DNA of 64,000 nt, taken from the NCBI GenBank assembly GCA_963971285.1, contig OZ020259.1, positions 6,882,001-6,946,000 on the forward strand, in the 5' to 3' direction. The notes beneath the pieces are model-generated. The model was not told where the DNA came from and made no database searches. It saw nothing but the letters and a program-made list of their open reading frames with translations. Origin of the DNA: Astropecten irregularis (lineage: Eukaryota; Echinodermata; Asteroidea; Paxillosida; Astropectinidae). A program made the translations under genes and the position numbers. This document shows, piece after piece, positions 1 to 12,200 of this stretch (position 1 is the stretch's first letter; each line of letters opens with the position of its first letter).

Positions 1-775
1 GTTTGACCGGATGTAGAGGTCACAGAGGTCAAGCAATGTGTCACAATGAAAGACCTTGCCTATCATTGACTTTTGGTGAAAGAATCATGATCATAGCTCT
101 TACCACTTTTAAATGAGGAGCTACTTCCTGTTTGACCGGAAGTAGCTTCACAGAGGTTAAGCAATGTGTCAAAAATGGAAGACCTTGCCTAACATTGTCT
201 ATTGGTGAAAGAATCATGATCATAAGCTCTTACCGCTTTTAAATGAGGAGCTACTTCCTGTTTGACCGGAAGTAGAGGTCAAAGAGGTCAAGCAATGTGT
301 CACAATTGAAAGACCTTGCCTAACATTGTCTATTGGTGAAAGAATCATGATCATAGCTCTTACCACTTTTAAATGATGAGCTACTTCCTGTTTGACCGGA
401 AGTAGAGGTCACAGAGGTCAAGCAATGTGTCACAAATGAAAGACCTTGCCTTACATTGTCTATTGGTGAAAGAATCATGATCATAGCTCTTACCACTTTT
501 AAATGAGGAGCTACTTCCTGTTTGACCGGAAGTAGAGGTCACAGAGGTCAAGCAATGTGTCACAAATGAAAGACCTTGCCTAACATTGTCTATTGGTGAA
601 AGAATCATGATCATCGCTCTTACCACTTTTAAATGAGGAGCTACTTCCTGTTTGACCGGAAGTAGAGGTCACAGAGGTCAAGCAATGTGTCACAAAGAAA
701 GACCCTGCCTAACAATCACTATTGGTGAAAGAATGAACTTAATATCTCAAACCGTTGATTTTTTGTTGATTTTTA
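1..775. repeat. Tandem array 1 of a 130-bp unit, about 6 copies
   Basis: The motif GTTTGACCGG recurs at 1, 130, 260, 390, 520 and 650, a period of 129-130 bases. Units differ by a few substitutions. Each contains CTTCC-TGTTTGACC-GGAAG (a short inverted repeat) followed by AGGTCA-CAG-AGGTCA and ends with the ACTTTTAAATGAGGAG block. Open frames through the array are by-products of the repeat and show no protein similarity I recognise. Confidence 0.95.
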
Positions 776-1050
776 AAGATTTTGATTATTAAATTCAAAT
801 CGCTGGTCACATGACACCTGATGACGTCATGATGATGAAAAGTTTCGGGAGACAACTACCCTATATGGACTTCCTTCAGACCAAGTTTGGTTAAAATCGG
901 CAATTTAAAAGTAGCCAAAGTGCCATCCAGAAAAAGTCTATGGTAACTCAAACGACGAGAAGAAGAAGAAGAAGAAAAACTAGAGGTTGTGTCTGTTGAA
1001 AACAGAACACATGGCTTTTCCGCATATGATATAGAATATTTCTCAAATTG
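776..1050. repeat. Tail module after array 1
   Basis: The stretch begins with AACTTAATATCTCAAACCGT, then has a TGATGACGTCAT palindrome, a conserved 'ACCAAGTTTGGTTAAAATCGG'-like block, an AGA/GAA microsatellite near 955-975, and ends GGCTTTTCCGC. The same module closes the other arrays at about 1990-2470, 4170-4470 and 5000-5530, so array plus tail is one repeated higher-order element. Confidence 0.85.
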
Positions 1051-1189
1051 TATCACTTATTTTGTCAGTTTAAGACATGTGGTTTAAAAGTATCAACTAT
1101 TTCAATGCAGAAAACTAAAGTTTAACACATTTAGTTGCAGGGTTTATGGAACACATTGCTTGTCAATTAGAATTGTGTCACAAACAAAA

Positions 1190-1990
1190 ATTGCCTAACA
1201 TTGACTTTTGGTGAAAGAATCATGATCAAAGCCCTTATCACTTTAAATGAGAAGCTACTTCATGTTTGACCGGAAGTAGAGGTCACAGAGGTCAAGCAAT
1301 GTTTCATAAAGAAAGACCTTGCCTAACTTTGACTTTTGGTGAAAGGACCATGATCTCAGCTCTTACCACTTTTAAATGATGAGCTACTTCCTGTTTGACC
1401 GGAAGTAGAGGTCACAGAGGTCAAGCAATGTGTCACAAATGAAAGACCTTCCCTAACATTGTCTATTGGTGAAAGAATCATGATCATAGCTCTTATCACT
1501 TTTAAATGAGGAGCTACTTCCTGTTTGACCGGAAGTAGAGGTCACAGAGGTCAAGCAATGTGTCACAAATGAAAGACCTTGCCTAACATTGTCTATTGGT
1601 GAAAGAATCAAGATCATAGCTCTTACAACTTTTAAATGAGGAGCTACTTCCTGTTTGACCGGAAGTAGAGGTCACAGAGGTCAAGCAATATGTCACAAAT
1701 GAAAGACCTTGCCTAACATTGTCTATTGGTGAAAGAATCATGATCATAGCTCTTACCACTTTTAAATGAGAAGCTACTTCCTGTTTGACCGGAAGTAGAG
1801 GTCACAGAGGTCAAGCAATGTGTAACAAATGAAAGACCTTGCCTAACATTGTCTATTGGTGAAAGAATCATGATCATAGCTCTTACCACTTTTAAATGAG
1901 GAGCTACTTCCTGTTTGACCGGAAGTAGAGGTCACAGAGGTCAAGCAATGTGTCACAAAGAAAGACCCTGCCTTACAATCACTATTGGTG
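1190..1990. repeat. Tandem array 2 of the 130-bp unit, about 6 copies
   Basis: Same unit as array 1, with the GTTTGACCGG core recurring at about 130-base spacing from 1265 to 1915. The first unit is the most diverged. The array passes directly into the tail module. Confidence 0.93.
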
Positions 1991-2475
1991 AAAGAATGAA
2001 CTTAATATCTCAAACCGTTGATTTTTTGTTGATTTTTGAAGATTTTGATTTTTAAATTTGAATTGCTTGTCACATGACACCTGATGACGTCACAATGACG
2101 AAAAGTTTCGGGAGACAACTACCCTATATGGACTTTATTCAGACCAAGTTTGGTTAAAATCGGCAATTTAAAAGTAGCCAAAGTGCCATCCAGAAAAAGT
2201 CTATGGTAACTCAAACGACAAGAAGAAGAAGAAAAAGAAGAAGAAGAAGAAAAAAAATCAGAACAAAAACAATACCTTTTCCGATTGAAATCGAAAAAGC
2301 CAAAAAAAAATATCAGAACAAAAACAATACCTTTTCCGATTGAAATCGAAAAAGCCAAAAAAACAAAATCAGAACAAAAACAATACCTTTTCCGTTGAAC
2401 ACGGAAAAGCCAATAAGGAAAACTAGACCTGTGTTTGTAGTTAACAAACACTGAGCTGTTTCGCGTCATGTTTTA
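1990..2475. repeat. Tail module after array 2 with AGA tract and three hairpins
   Basis: Same tail as 776-1050. After the AGA tract (2218-2255) come three short hairpins with arms of the type CCTTTTCCGATT / AATCGAAAAAGCC (about 2275-2301, 2331-2357, 2386-2411). It ends with GCTGTTTCGCGTCATG. Confidence 0.8.
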
Positions 2476-3605
2476 GAAAATATATATAATATATATAAAA
2501 TTGACCCAGGACAGAGAAATAGTTTATCAGCGGTGTATTAATTGTCCTAAACAACTACCAGGAGCGTCGTCACTCATCCAACAGTACACGTATACAGATA
2601 GATGTAAATACACACGGCCATGAAAAACACAGAAATGGCAGTCTACTATAGGCCAGCGCGCATAGTATGTATGGTTGTGCTTATGGGCGGCGGAATCAGC
2701 AAAATGACTGATTTTCTAGGTTGTCGTGCTACGTTTACGTGTACACAATTGGCCCACTACTATGGATAGCCATATCAGCGGTCCAAAAAGTTTGACTCTA
2801 AATGGCAAAATTATTTATTCAAAAAATCAAGTTTCAGTACGATCGGATATTCGGTTATATGTGTTTCTTGGGACAAATGGCAAAATCAAATATTCAAAAT
2901 CAATAAAAAATCAGCCGATGACGTCATCGTGACGTCACTTCACATGTAGGATACTAATACCATTCCCTACCTACCCACCAAGTGTCATTATCATCGGATT
3001 TTCCCTTATGTGTGAATCTGAAAATCGGCTTTTTGATGACGTCATCGTGACATCACAACTTTTTGTTATTTTGTGGTATGTGCCTATAGCCTAACAAACA
3101 TTTTGCCGAAAGAATTTCGAAAAAACGACTTGTCGTTCATGAGATATAAAGAAAAGGTCCAAAAATTGAATAATTCGTATAAAATCACACGATGACGTCA
3201 TCGACAGGTGACTGCAATTTTTGTCTATAACACGTCCCCATATACTTGCATACCAAGTTTGAGCTGCATCGGACTTGCCGTTCCGGAGATGAAGAGCCTT
3301 AAAATTTGCACTTTTATGATGACGTCATGGTGCACGTGATGACGTCACAATGACGTGCATACGCGGGATACTATTCGGGGTGGTGGTCTAACTATGTGCC
3401 AAGCATGAAGTTGATCGGAGTTGGAATAAGGGTAGAAGTGACTTGTAGAAAAACCCTGTGTTATGTCTATGGGAAAAAAGTGAATAAAAAAAAAAAAAAA
3501 AAAAAAAAAAAAACTAGAGATTCTATGTCTATCTGCAACAGAGCATAGAGCTTTTCCGCTCCATGTTTTTAAATGAATTTATGAATCAATGCAACATTAG
3601 ATCTA
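2476..3605. other. Inter-array spacer rich in TGACGTCA palindromes
   Basis: No gene is visible. The palindrome GATGACGTCATC or a close variant occurs near 2918, 3040, 3191, 3318 and 3340, and a 28-A run lies near 3485-3512. Phrases such as 'CCAAGTTTGAGCTGCATCGG' resemble the tail modules, so this is probably more of the same repeat family. Confidence 0.6.
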
Positions 3606-4470
3606 AATATGTATGTGTCACAAAGAAAGACCTTGCCTAACATTGAAAGAATCATGATCATTGCTCTTACCACTTTTAAATGAGGAGCTACTTCCTGTTT
3701 GACCGGAAGTAGAGGTCACAGAGGTCAAACAATGTGTCACAAAGATAGACCTTGCCTAACATTGATATTTGGTGAAAGAATCATGATCCTAGCTCTTACC
3801 ACTTTTAAATGAGGAGCTACTTCCTGTTTGACCGGAAGTAGAGGTCACAAAGGTCAAACAATATGTCACATAGAAAGACCTTGCCTAACATTGATATTTG
3901 GTGAAAGAATCGTGATCCTAGCTCTTACCACTTTTAAATGAGGAGCTACTTCCTGTTTGACCGGAAGTCGAGGTCACAGAGGTCAAACAATATGTCACAA
4001 AGAAAGACCTTGCCTAACATTGATATTTGGTGAAAGAATCATGATCCTAGCTCTTACCACTTTTAAATTAGGAGCTACTTCCTGTTTGACCGGAAGTAGA
4101 GGTCATAGAGGTCAAGCAATGTTTCAAAAAGAAAGACCTAGCCTAACATTGATATTTGGTGAAAGAATGAACTTAATATCTCAAACGGTTGATTTTTTGT
4201 TGATTTTTAAAGATTTTTATTATTAAATTCAAAAAGCTTGTCACATGACACCTGATGTCGTCATAATGACGTAGTTCGCGCGGGTACATCTATGCTGTAT
4301 GTACTATGCCTATACAAACTTTGAACTATGTGCACCAAAGTTAAATGGCAAAAGTGGCCCGTAGAATAAAACGTGTGCAAAGTCTATGGGCCGTGGGAAA
4401 AAAAAAAGAAGAAAGAAAACTAGAGATTGTGTCTATTGAAAACAGAACACAAGGCTTTTCCGTTTCATGA
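3606..4470. repeat. Tandem array 3 (about 4 units) and its tail
   Basis: GTTTGACCGG cores lie at about 3696, 3825, 3954 and 4084, followed by the AACTTAATATCTCAAAC tail, a TGATGTCGTCA variant and the GGCTTTTCCGTTTCATGAT end. The unit variant here reads TTGATATTTGGTGAAAG instead of TTGTCTATTGGTG. Confidence 0.9.
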
Positions 4471-4549
4471 TATTCAAATAAATTGTCAAAACCTTTTACA
4501 CACAAAGACATTTGATTAAGATATTAAGCCTACTTTAAATATACTTGGT

Positions 4550-5535
4550 CATGTTTGTGTCAAAAAGAAAGAGCTTGCCTAATATTAACATTTGGTGAAA
4601 GAATCCTGATCATAGCTCTTACCACTTTTAAATTAGGATCTACTTCCTGTTTGACCGGAAGTAGAGGTCACAGGGGTCAACCAATGTATCACAAAGAAAG
4701 ACCTTGCCTAACATTCACTTTTGGTGAAAGAATCATGATCATAGCTCTTACCACTTTTAAATTAGGATCTACTTCCTGTTTGACCGGAAGTAGAGGTCAC
4801 AGAGGTCAAGTAATGTGTAACAAAGAAAGACCTTGCCTAACATTGTCTATAGGTGAAAGAATCATAATCATAGCTCTTACCACTTTTAAATGAGGAGCTA
4901 CTTCCTGTTTGACCGGAAGTAGAGGTCACAGAGGTCAAGCAATGTGTCCCAAAGAAAGACCCTGCCTAACAATCATTTTTGGTAAAAGAATCAAGTTAAT
5001 ATCTCAAACCGTTGATTTTTTATTGATTTTTAAAGAATTTGATTATTAAATTCAAATCGCTTGTCACATGACACCTGATGACGTCATCATAACGTAATTT
5101 ACGCGGGCACATCTATGCTATATGGACTTTATTTAGACCAAGTTTGGTTAAGATTGACTGTTTTAAAGTGACCAAAGTGGAGCGAAGAACAATCGTGTAC
5201 AAATTCTCATAGACTTGAGGAGAAGAAAAAGAAGAAGAAGAAGAAGAAGAAGAAAAAAAAAAAATCAGAACAAACGCAATACCTTTTCCGATTAAAATCG
5301 AAAAAGCCAAAAAATCCTTACAAACAGTATAGCTTTTCCGCAACTATGCGGAAAAGGTAAAAATAAGAAAAACAAAAGCTGTTCCGCTGCATGCGAAACA
5401 GCTAAAAAAAATAAGAAAAACAAAAGCTGTTCCGCTGCATGCGAAAAAGCTAAAAACAAAAGCTGTTCCGCTGCATGCGAAACAGCTAATAAGAAAAACA
5501 AAAGCTGTTCCGCTGCATGCGAAACAGCTAATAAT
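4550..5535. repeat. Tandem array 4 (about 3 units), tail and a hairpin cluster
   Basis: Cores lie at about 4648, 4777 and 4906. The tail includes an AAG tract (5220-5260). From 5281 to 5530 there are six short hairpins: CCTTTTCCGATT/AATCGAAAAAGCC, GCTTTTCCGCA/TGCGGAAAAG, then four AGCTGTTCCGC/GCGAAACAGCT types. The block ends where a SINE begins, next to gene A. Confidence 0.88.
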
Positions 5536-5555
5536 AATTTAGGCATTTATATAGC

Positions 5556-5868
5556 GTTCTTACACATAAGAAGGGTATCACAATGCCTTACACTATCATT
5601 ATCCTTGGTCATCGGGCCAATTTTCATTCCTGAACTAATCTCAGCTCCCTGGGGAGTATACAGCCCGCAGCAGCTGCTTGTAAAGCGCGCAGGGCTAATC
5701 AAGCACACCAAGCCATCTCTGCCCTCACAGTTACTCATTTTACACCTGGGTGAAGAGGAGCAATATGCGACAAAGCGTCTTGCTCCAGGACGCAAGCACC
5801 ATAAACCCAAGGCTGGATTCGAGCCCACGACATGCCAGACCACTAGGCAACAGCACCCCACACAAATA
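5556..5868 (-). repeat. tRNA-derived SINE (family 1), minus orientation
   Basis: Read on the minus strand, a head with TGTTGCCTAGTGGTCTGG (A-box-like) and GGGCTCGAATCCAGC (B-box-like) is followed by a body with CAAGACGCTTTGTC and CTCCCCAGGGAGCTGAG, and a tail ending in TATATAAATGCC. Related copies lie near 10193, 21450, 25063, 36186 and 43186. Confidence 0.85.
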
Positions 5869-5882
5869 TTAGACCCACTTAC

Positions 5883-6206
5883 CGGTACCAGCTGGTGGGT
5901 ATGCGTCACATGAAACTCCGACTTCGTGTCGATTTGTGCAGCCTGATCCAAACCAGCCTGTGTGTTCGCACTCTTCAATGCTGGATTCTTCCCCGTTACA
6001 TGTAACTTGGTTCAGCACAATCGGTCCGGAGCCTGGCCCAAAATGAGCCCATCCCCAGGCATAGGATGCTGAAGGGTAGCCAAGCTGTCTACAGACGACG
6101 TTGGCATCTTTGATGCTCCAGTCATAGCTACAAATAGTTCCCCAGACGCAGGAGTGGAACACTTCAACCCTTCCCTCATTTGGATAGTTGCCGTCTGATA
6201 AACGCA
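5883..6206 (-). CDS. Gene A exon 5: SRCR domain 4
   Basis: Acceptor CTATCAACAG precedes TGCGTTTATCAG and the donor is ACCG/GTAAGTGG; 324 bases, phase 1 to 1. It contains WGTIC, VVCRQLGYPSAS, EEC and GVSC motifs. An extra cysteine sits two residues before WGT (SCVW). The exon ends only 15 bases from the SINE at 5556-5868, as does its homologue in gene B. Confidence 0.9.
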
Positions 6207-9200
6207 CTGTTGATAGGAAATTAAACGCTAGTGTAGTCAAAACTGCAAGAAGTATATGTCTACGAGCAAGAAACTATCCATTACATTGATTCGATTGATA
6301 TGAAATTGTACCTGATGGAGAATGTGTAAGATCAAGTTGTTCACCACACGTCACTGCAGCATCATTGTGTTCACATGTTTTGTTTAACCATCCACTGTGA
6401 CTGCCAGAACATTGGTCGATGCTTGATTCATTGCCGGTGCATCCAGAATTGCTCAAAAGAATCAGCCTTGGCCCTTGACCATCATGAGCACTGGTCCAAG
6501 CCTGGGATGCTGAAGGGTAGCCCAGCTGTCGACAGATGACGTTGGCATCTTCAATGCTCCAGCCATCACCACATACTGTACCCCATTCTCCTCCATAGAA
6601 CACCTCAACTCTACCTTTGTACGGATTATCCTCATACGCGAGGCGTACTGGGAAAGATACATATTAGTCACTCCACATAGCGTAGGCAAGTCCCCGAAAA
6701 AACGTATTTTTCAGCCGTGTTTTCAGTCGGAGGTGAAAAATAATGCACTTCGGTTGAGTTTTCCTTCGGCTATTCGTTTGGCAAGAAATTCTAGTACAAC
6801 TGCATTATTTGCAACAAAATACACCACCACGTGCGCGATCACTAAAATAATGGGCTTTAGGTTGAGCACATCAATACCAGTAACCCCTCTCGGCTACACG
6901 CATGCGCTCTGTCCATTTTGGGGGTCGTCATATTGACCTTCAATTTGGGACTTTCCCGTGAGTCAGCTACCCGGGTTACCGCATTGTTGCGAGTGTAGTG
7001 TTTGATACCGTGATATTTATAACGGGAACAAGACGGATACAAATCTGTGGCAAGTGCACATAACGCAGCACGTGCAGACCGTTATACAAATTATACAAAA
7101 TAAACTGCCATCTACATTTATATCATGGTTTAAAAGCGGTCCAAATATATACAAAATAGCTAAACACCATGAACGAATCTTCGTTTCTACCAGACAGCTT
7201 ATTTGAATTATTTGAGATCTGTTTTTCAAATTACCATGAAGATCGGCGCGGGCGGAAGTGTATGCCTAGGCGTACAGCACTGCATTTTCGCATAGGCCTA
7301 TAGGCCTAGCTATATCGCCAAAATTATATCGCCGGATGAGTCTGTTTGTAGCCCTGAGTTTGAATTTTATCTTCTATCATGGATTCCTAAATACATGTAA
7401 TGACCCAGTAATGTACATTGTAAAATGTTGATGTGTAGGTTGCAATACTCCGATTTAAGAAGTGTTCTACGAGTATTGCCTTCTCCATGCAATATTTTCA
7501 ATAAATACGATTGGTACCTTACGGTAGGCCTATATATCCAGTAAATACTAATAATTTCATTATTGTTTTAATAATTGCAGATGACAAGCCGAAGTTGTCA
7601 ATGTAGTTCCAGCGCCAGAGAAACGAAGAAGACGTGTATTTTAGTTTTTTTTTTAATAAAGTGTGACACATCATCAGCTTCTAATACAGTACGTCGCCGA
7701 CCATGGGAAATTTCAGCCAATCTATATTTGATTTGGTTTATAATTAAAACTCCATAGCTGATCTTGACATGATCCAACTCAGTTCTAAATTGCTGAAAAT
7801 GCCCAATATAATCATAACCGGGCCGAATAATTATCGAGTAATTACATTGTGATAGCCAAGACATTGTTGTATCATATAACTAAATTTTGAAGTGATAAAC
7901 AGTGTAATTTTAACATAATGGTTCCCGAAATAGTGTTGCGTTTCTTCTGGGACACCCTGTATATTTACTTCTCGTTTCTTGGCTGATCAAATAATTAAAG
8001 GATTTTATTTGTTGCAAAATCTGGACGTTCATTGGTAGTTGTATATCAGCCCTGATCAAGTTGTCTGGCTCAGTCGATTTTCGTATGTGTGTTTCATTCG
8101 TCATTTTAATAACAAGGACTCTGAATCAGTAATAGTTATAGGCCCATATATTCCAGTTGCAAAAGGAAGACGACAGTTCCAGCTTGGAGCTAGGTCCAGT
8201 AACTGTTGACGCCGCATCGGAAACTCGCGGCGTCACTGGGAATAAACGTTATGTACGGGATATTTCTGTTCACGATGACATTAAGGACCTCTTTCCATGC
8301 TAAAGCTTCACCCGTGCTTACGAAAATGCAGTTTCTTCGTGAAAAGCTGTCACTGAGCAGCCAAAGCAATCGATGAAATCACCCCAAAATCATTTTTAAT
8401 TTGTCTTCATTTGGGCGTATTTCATGAGATAATGTTTTCGCCAATTCTGCCGCCGGAGATATGTTTTTGAATACCTCGAAGCAACGCTGTGCCATACATA
8501 TGTAAAACTTGTTAACTGCATATGCTACTTTTCGACACCGATCGTTTTTCAATCTCGGGATTGGGAATCAAATACATACGTCCGCGGACTTCGCGTTATT
8601 AAAATAAGACGTTCAAAGATCGTGAATTATTCAGCAGGATGTTTACAATAACAAAGGCGCAGGGCGCGCGGCCGCCTCATTAACTTGACGCGCATGGATG
8701 AGTAGCACCGCGGAGTCTGCGGAATGGCTTTCCCCATAGCAACGGCCAGAAATCCGCGGAGAGTCCGCGGAGTTATTTTTGAGAGCTGGACTTATACGGC
8801 AGTGAACATCCACTACTTAATGGAGCAAGGTTTATCTACTGATCTTCACTTTATAATGGAGATCATTTTGTTAAGCTTAGTTCATACCTACGCCTTGACT
8901 ACATTGATGAACGGATAGACAATGTTATACAAGTCACACAGTAAGTTTAGTTACTTAATTCGTGTGGTGTCCCCGAACTGTGAATGCCTTTCATTTGGGT
9001 CCTGGGCCAATTTCATAAAGCTGCTTAAGCACGAAATTTGCTTAAACATCGAAATTCTTCCTTGATCAAACAGGATTACCAACCAAATGTTCATGTGATG
9101 TTTACTGCTTTTGACTTGTATTCGGCCATTGTTTGCTACGCATTACATTCACAAGGAGTTTGGCTGGCATACTGATTTAATTTACAAAGATCATTGGTGC

Positions 9201-12200
9201 TAAGGAAAATTTTGGTCCTTAAGCAGCTCTTGCAGATCTGTTGCCTCGAATCCACACCTATTACCTTGTTTGATACGATCTGATTTTGATAACACTGACC
9301 TTGCAATATGTTCCCCTCCTCACAAGTAACTCCAGCATCTTCATTATGATCACAGTCGTGATAGAACCACCCGCTGTGATCACACTCCTCAATACCGTAT
9401 TCATCGCCGTCACAGTTGACATTGTCCAAGATCACCGGTCCTGATCCACGGCCAAAGTGGGCACTGGTCCAAGCCTGGGATGCCGCAGGGTAGCCCAGCT
9501 GTCGACAGATGACGTTGGCATCTTCGATGCCCCAGCCATCATCACAGACTGTACCCCAGGCGCATTTGACAAATAGCTCCACTCGGCCTTCATTTGGGGC
9601 AGTGCCATCAGCAAGACGAGCTACAACAAGACAATGGAAATATTATTTTTTTTTAAAACACGTGGTTTGAGGGTTGAGAGTCGATTCTAGCTCCGAGGTG
9701 TTTGAAGTTTGACAAACTACGCCGAGGGAACTAGTTTGTCATCTTCCAACACGCTAGAATCGACTGTCCACCCGAAATAAATCATGTGATATTTGTTTTA
9801 CTATACCTATTATATATAACAGATGCGCAGTGAGATGTTCCATGCGCAGTGAGATGTTACATGTGTAACAGTTCCTTCGGAGATTCCCAGGTCTACTCGC
9901 TGGTGATCAGCAAATAAATCCAATGACACGTGATGGTGAATTGACCAATGTAGGTCTGTAGGTTGTAGGTCATGAATATTTATGAGGTAAAGTTATAATT
10001 CTTGTCGCTCTATGTTGTCGTTTAAAAATAGCAAGCGCGCTTCGTATTAGATAGAGCGACTGACGCATAACACAAGAGGAAATGATTTTAGGCTGAAAAT
10101 AAATTCTAGTTCAAGTTGAGTAATTAAGGAGTATAGAAAGAACATTAAAGAAGATGGAGAGGTAGGTCAACAAAGATGAAGGATGAGGTTAGGGTGATGT
10201 GGCCTAGTGGTCCGATGTGTCGAACTCATGATCCTGTGGTCAATCTACAGATTGTGGGCTCGAATCCAGCCATTGGCTAGTGGTGCCTGTGTCCTTGGGC
10301 AAGACGCTTTGTCACATATTGCTCCTCTTCACCCAGATGTAAATGGGTACATGTGAGGGTAAAGATGGCTTTGTGGTTTGTTTAGCCTCTGTGCGCCCTA
10401 TGGTTCCAAGGGCTGTACGCTCCCCAGGGAGTTGAGATGGTTTCAGGAATGTAAATTATGGCCCGATGGTCAGGGATAATAATAATGTACAGCGCTTAGA
10501 TCTTCTTGGAAAGGCGCTTTATAAATGCCCGTTATTAAGATAAAGATGATTGAAAAGGAAAGAACTGAACAATTGTGTCAGGCATTTTCGTCCTGGATGT
10601 TGATGTCATGAGGTTGAATGTGAAATTCTGCTAAGAAGATTTTACCGTGGACGATAAAAACAAAATAAGGGGAACAACGTGTTTTTCTTTAGATGAAATT
10701 TGATGGTTTTGTAAGATATCCACAAGAATTGTACATGTGGTTTGTGCTAGAAATTAGTAATTTCTTTATGTTTGTTTTCATGATTGTAACATGGTGGTAC
10801 TTCTGCAAAACAAAAGTGGTTGAAACCGATTATAAGGGCGTGTCTCAGATCACTGGCTGTGACTGCAAATTACACGCGCCCCTATGGCAGCCACTAGCCA
10901 GTGACTGCAGCCGCTTCAATAGAATTGTGCGTTATTTGCGGTCGCAGCCATAGATGTGGGACACGGCCTTATAGGTAAGACATGGATGCTGGAACAATTT
11001 GGAAGTTGAGCAGTGCATGGGGTCAAGGGTCGATTTCACCAAACTCAACGTAACTTACTAACAATCGTAAGGATTTTGATGCACTGAATTAGCCCTACGT
11101 GGGATAGCCTCATAGGTCCCCTACGATGGGTTATCCTTCGTATCTCGAGTTACGATCGATCGCAGGGCTTCGTGAAATCGACCCCAGGTTTGGAATGAGG
11201 ACTCACCTGGTGTGCGCAAGGTGACAACCAATGCACAAGTCACTCCAACGTCATTATGATGATGTCTGCAGGCGTGACTGAACCATCCACTGTGATCACA
11301 CTGGTCCAGGTTTGTCTCGTCCCCATTACATGCCACTCTGCTGGTAAGGATCGGTCCTGAACCTGTGCCGAAGTGAGCTCCGTCCCAGGCATTTGAAGCT
11401 GAAGGGTAGCCCAGCTGACGACAGATGACGTTGGCATCTTTTAGAGTCCAGTCATCTTTACCGCATATTGTTCCCCATATACCCCAGTAGTAGACCTCCA
11501 CCCTGCCTTCGTGAGGGGCATTTCCATTCACTAAGCGCACTTCTACAGCGTCTTCAGACAAACACAGGAAAAAACATCACAGAATAAGCATAAATGAAAT
11601 CTAAGAAATAATTTGATACAAGTAATAAACTGCTGCAAACTAACTGCTCATCAACCAACCTGAGCTATATGAAAAGCTAAGAGTTAAGAGGGCCTGACGT
11701 TTCAATCTTAAGAGAATCTTTTAATTGTCAAAGACTAAATCACAATAGGACAAAAAATCGTGCAAGTAAAGACACACGTAAATAGATTAGAGGATTAGAA
11801 CAAAGGAGCAGAGTGACCAGGGAAACAGGAAAAGTAGGCACGTTCTCACACACCAAAAAACGCGACTATTTGGGTCGCGATTTGGAGCGCGACCCAAATA
11901 GTCGCGCTTTTTGTTGTGTCCCCACAGCCAAAAAAGCGCGACCCAAATCGTACCAGTACGATTTCTATCAAACTGCGCGTACGCAGTGAAGCGTGAAGTT
12001 GGCATGCATCCTGTGCTAAATTCGCGCGCCCGCCTTGCATGATGGGATATAAAAAACCGGTATTTTTTGGTTCACCGTTCACACAGCAAAATAATCGTGA
12101 CTATTTGCAAAAATACGCACTACTAGTGCGATTTGGAGCGCACTCCAAATCGCGCTCCAAATCGCGATTATCTGTGACCCCACACAAATAAGCCCGACTT

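Noticed and set aside
1-2000. Regularly spaced repeats as a CRISPR array
   Set aside because: The 130-bp units are contiguous, without unique spacers, and the DNA is eukaryotic with spliced genes.
1-5000. Open frames of 60-112 codons with repeated GSRGHRGQ-like or DHDSF-like peptides
   Set aside because: They follow the 130-bp tandem unit on both strands, change frame with each indel and have no start or splice context.
7910-8104. 64-codon minus-strand ORF in the gene A insertion
   Set aside because: No recognised similarity and no splice or start support; probably part of an insertion.
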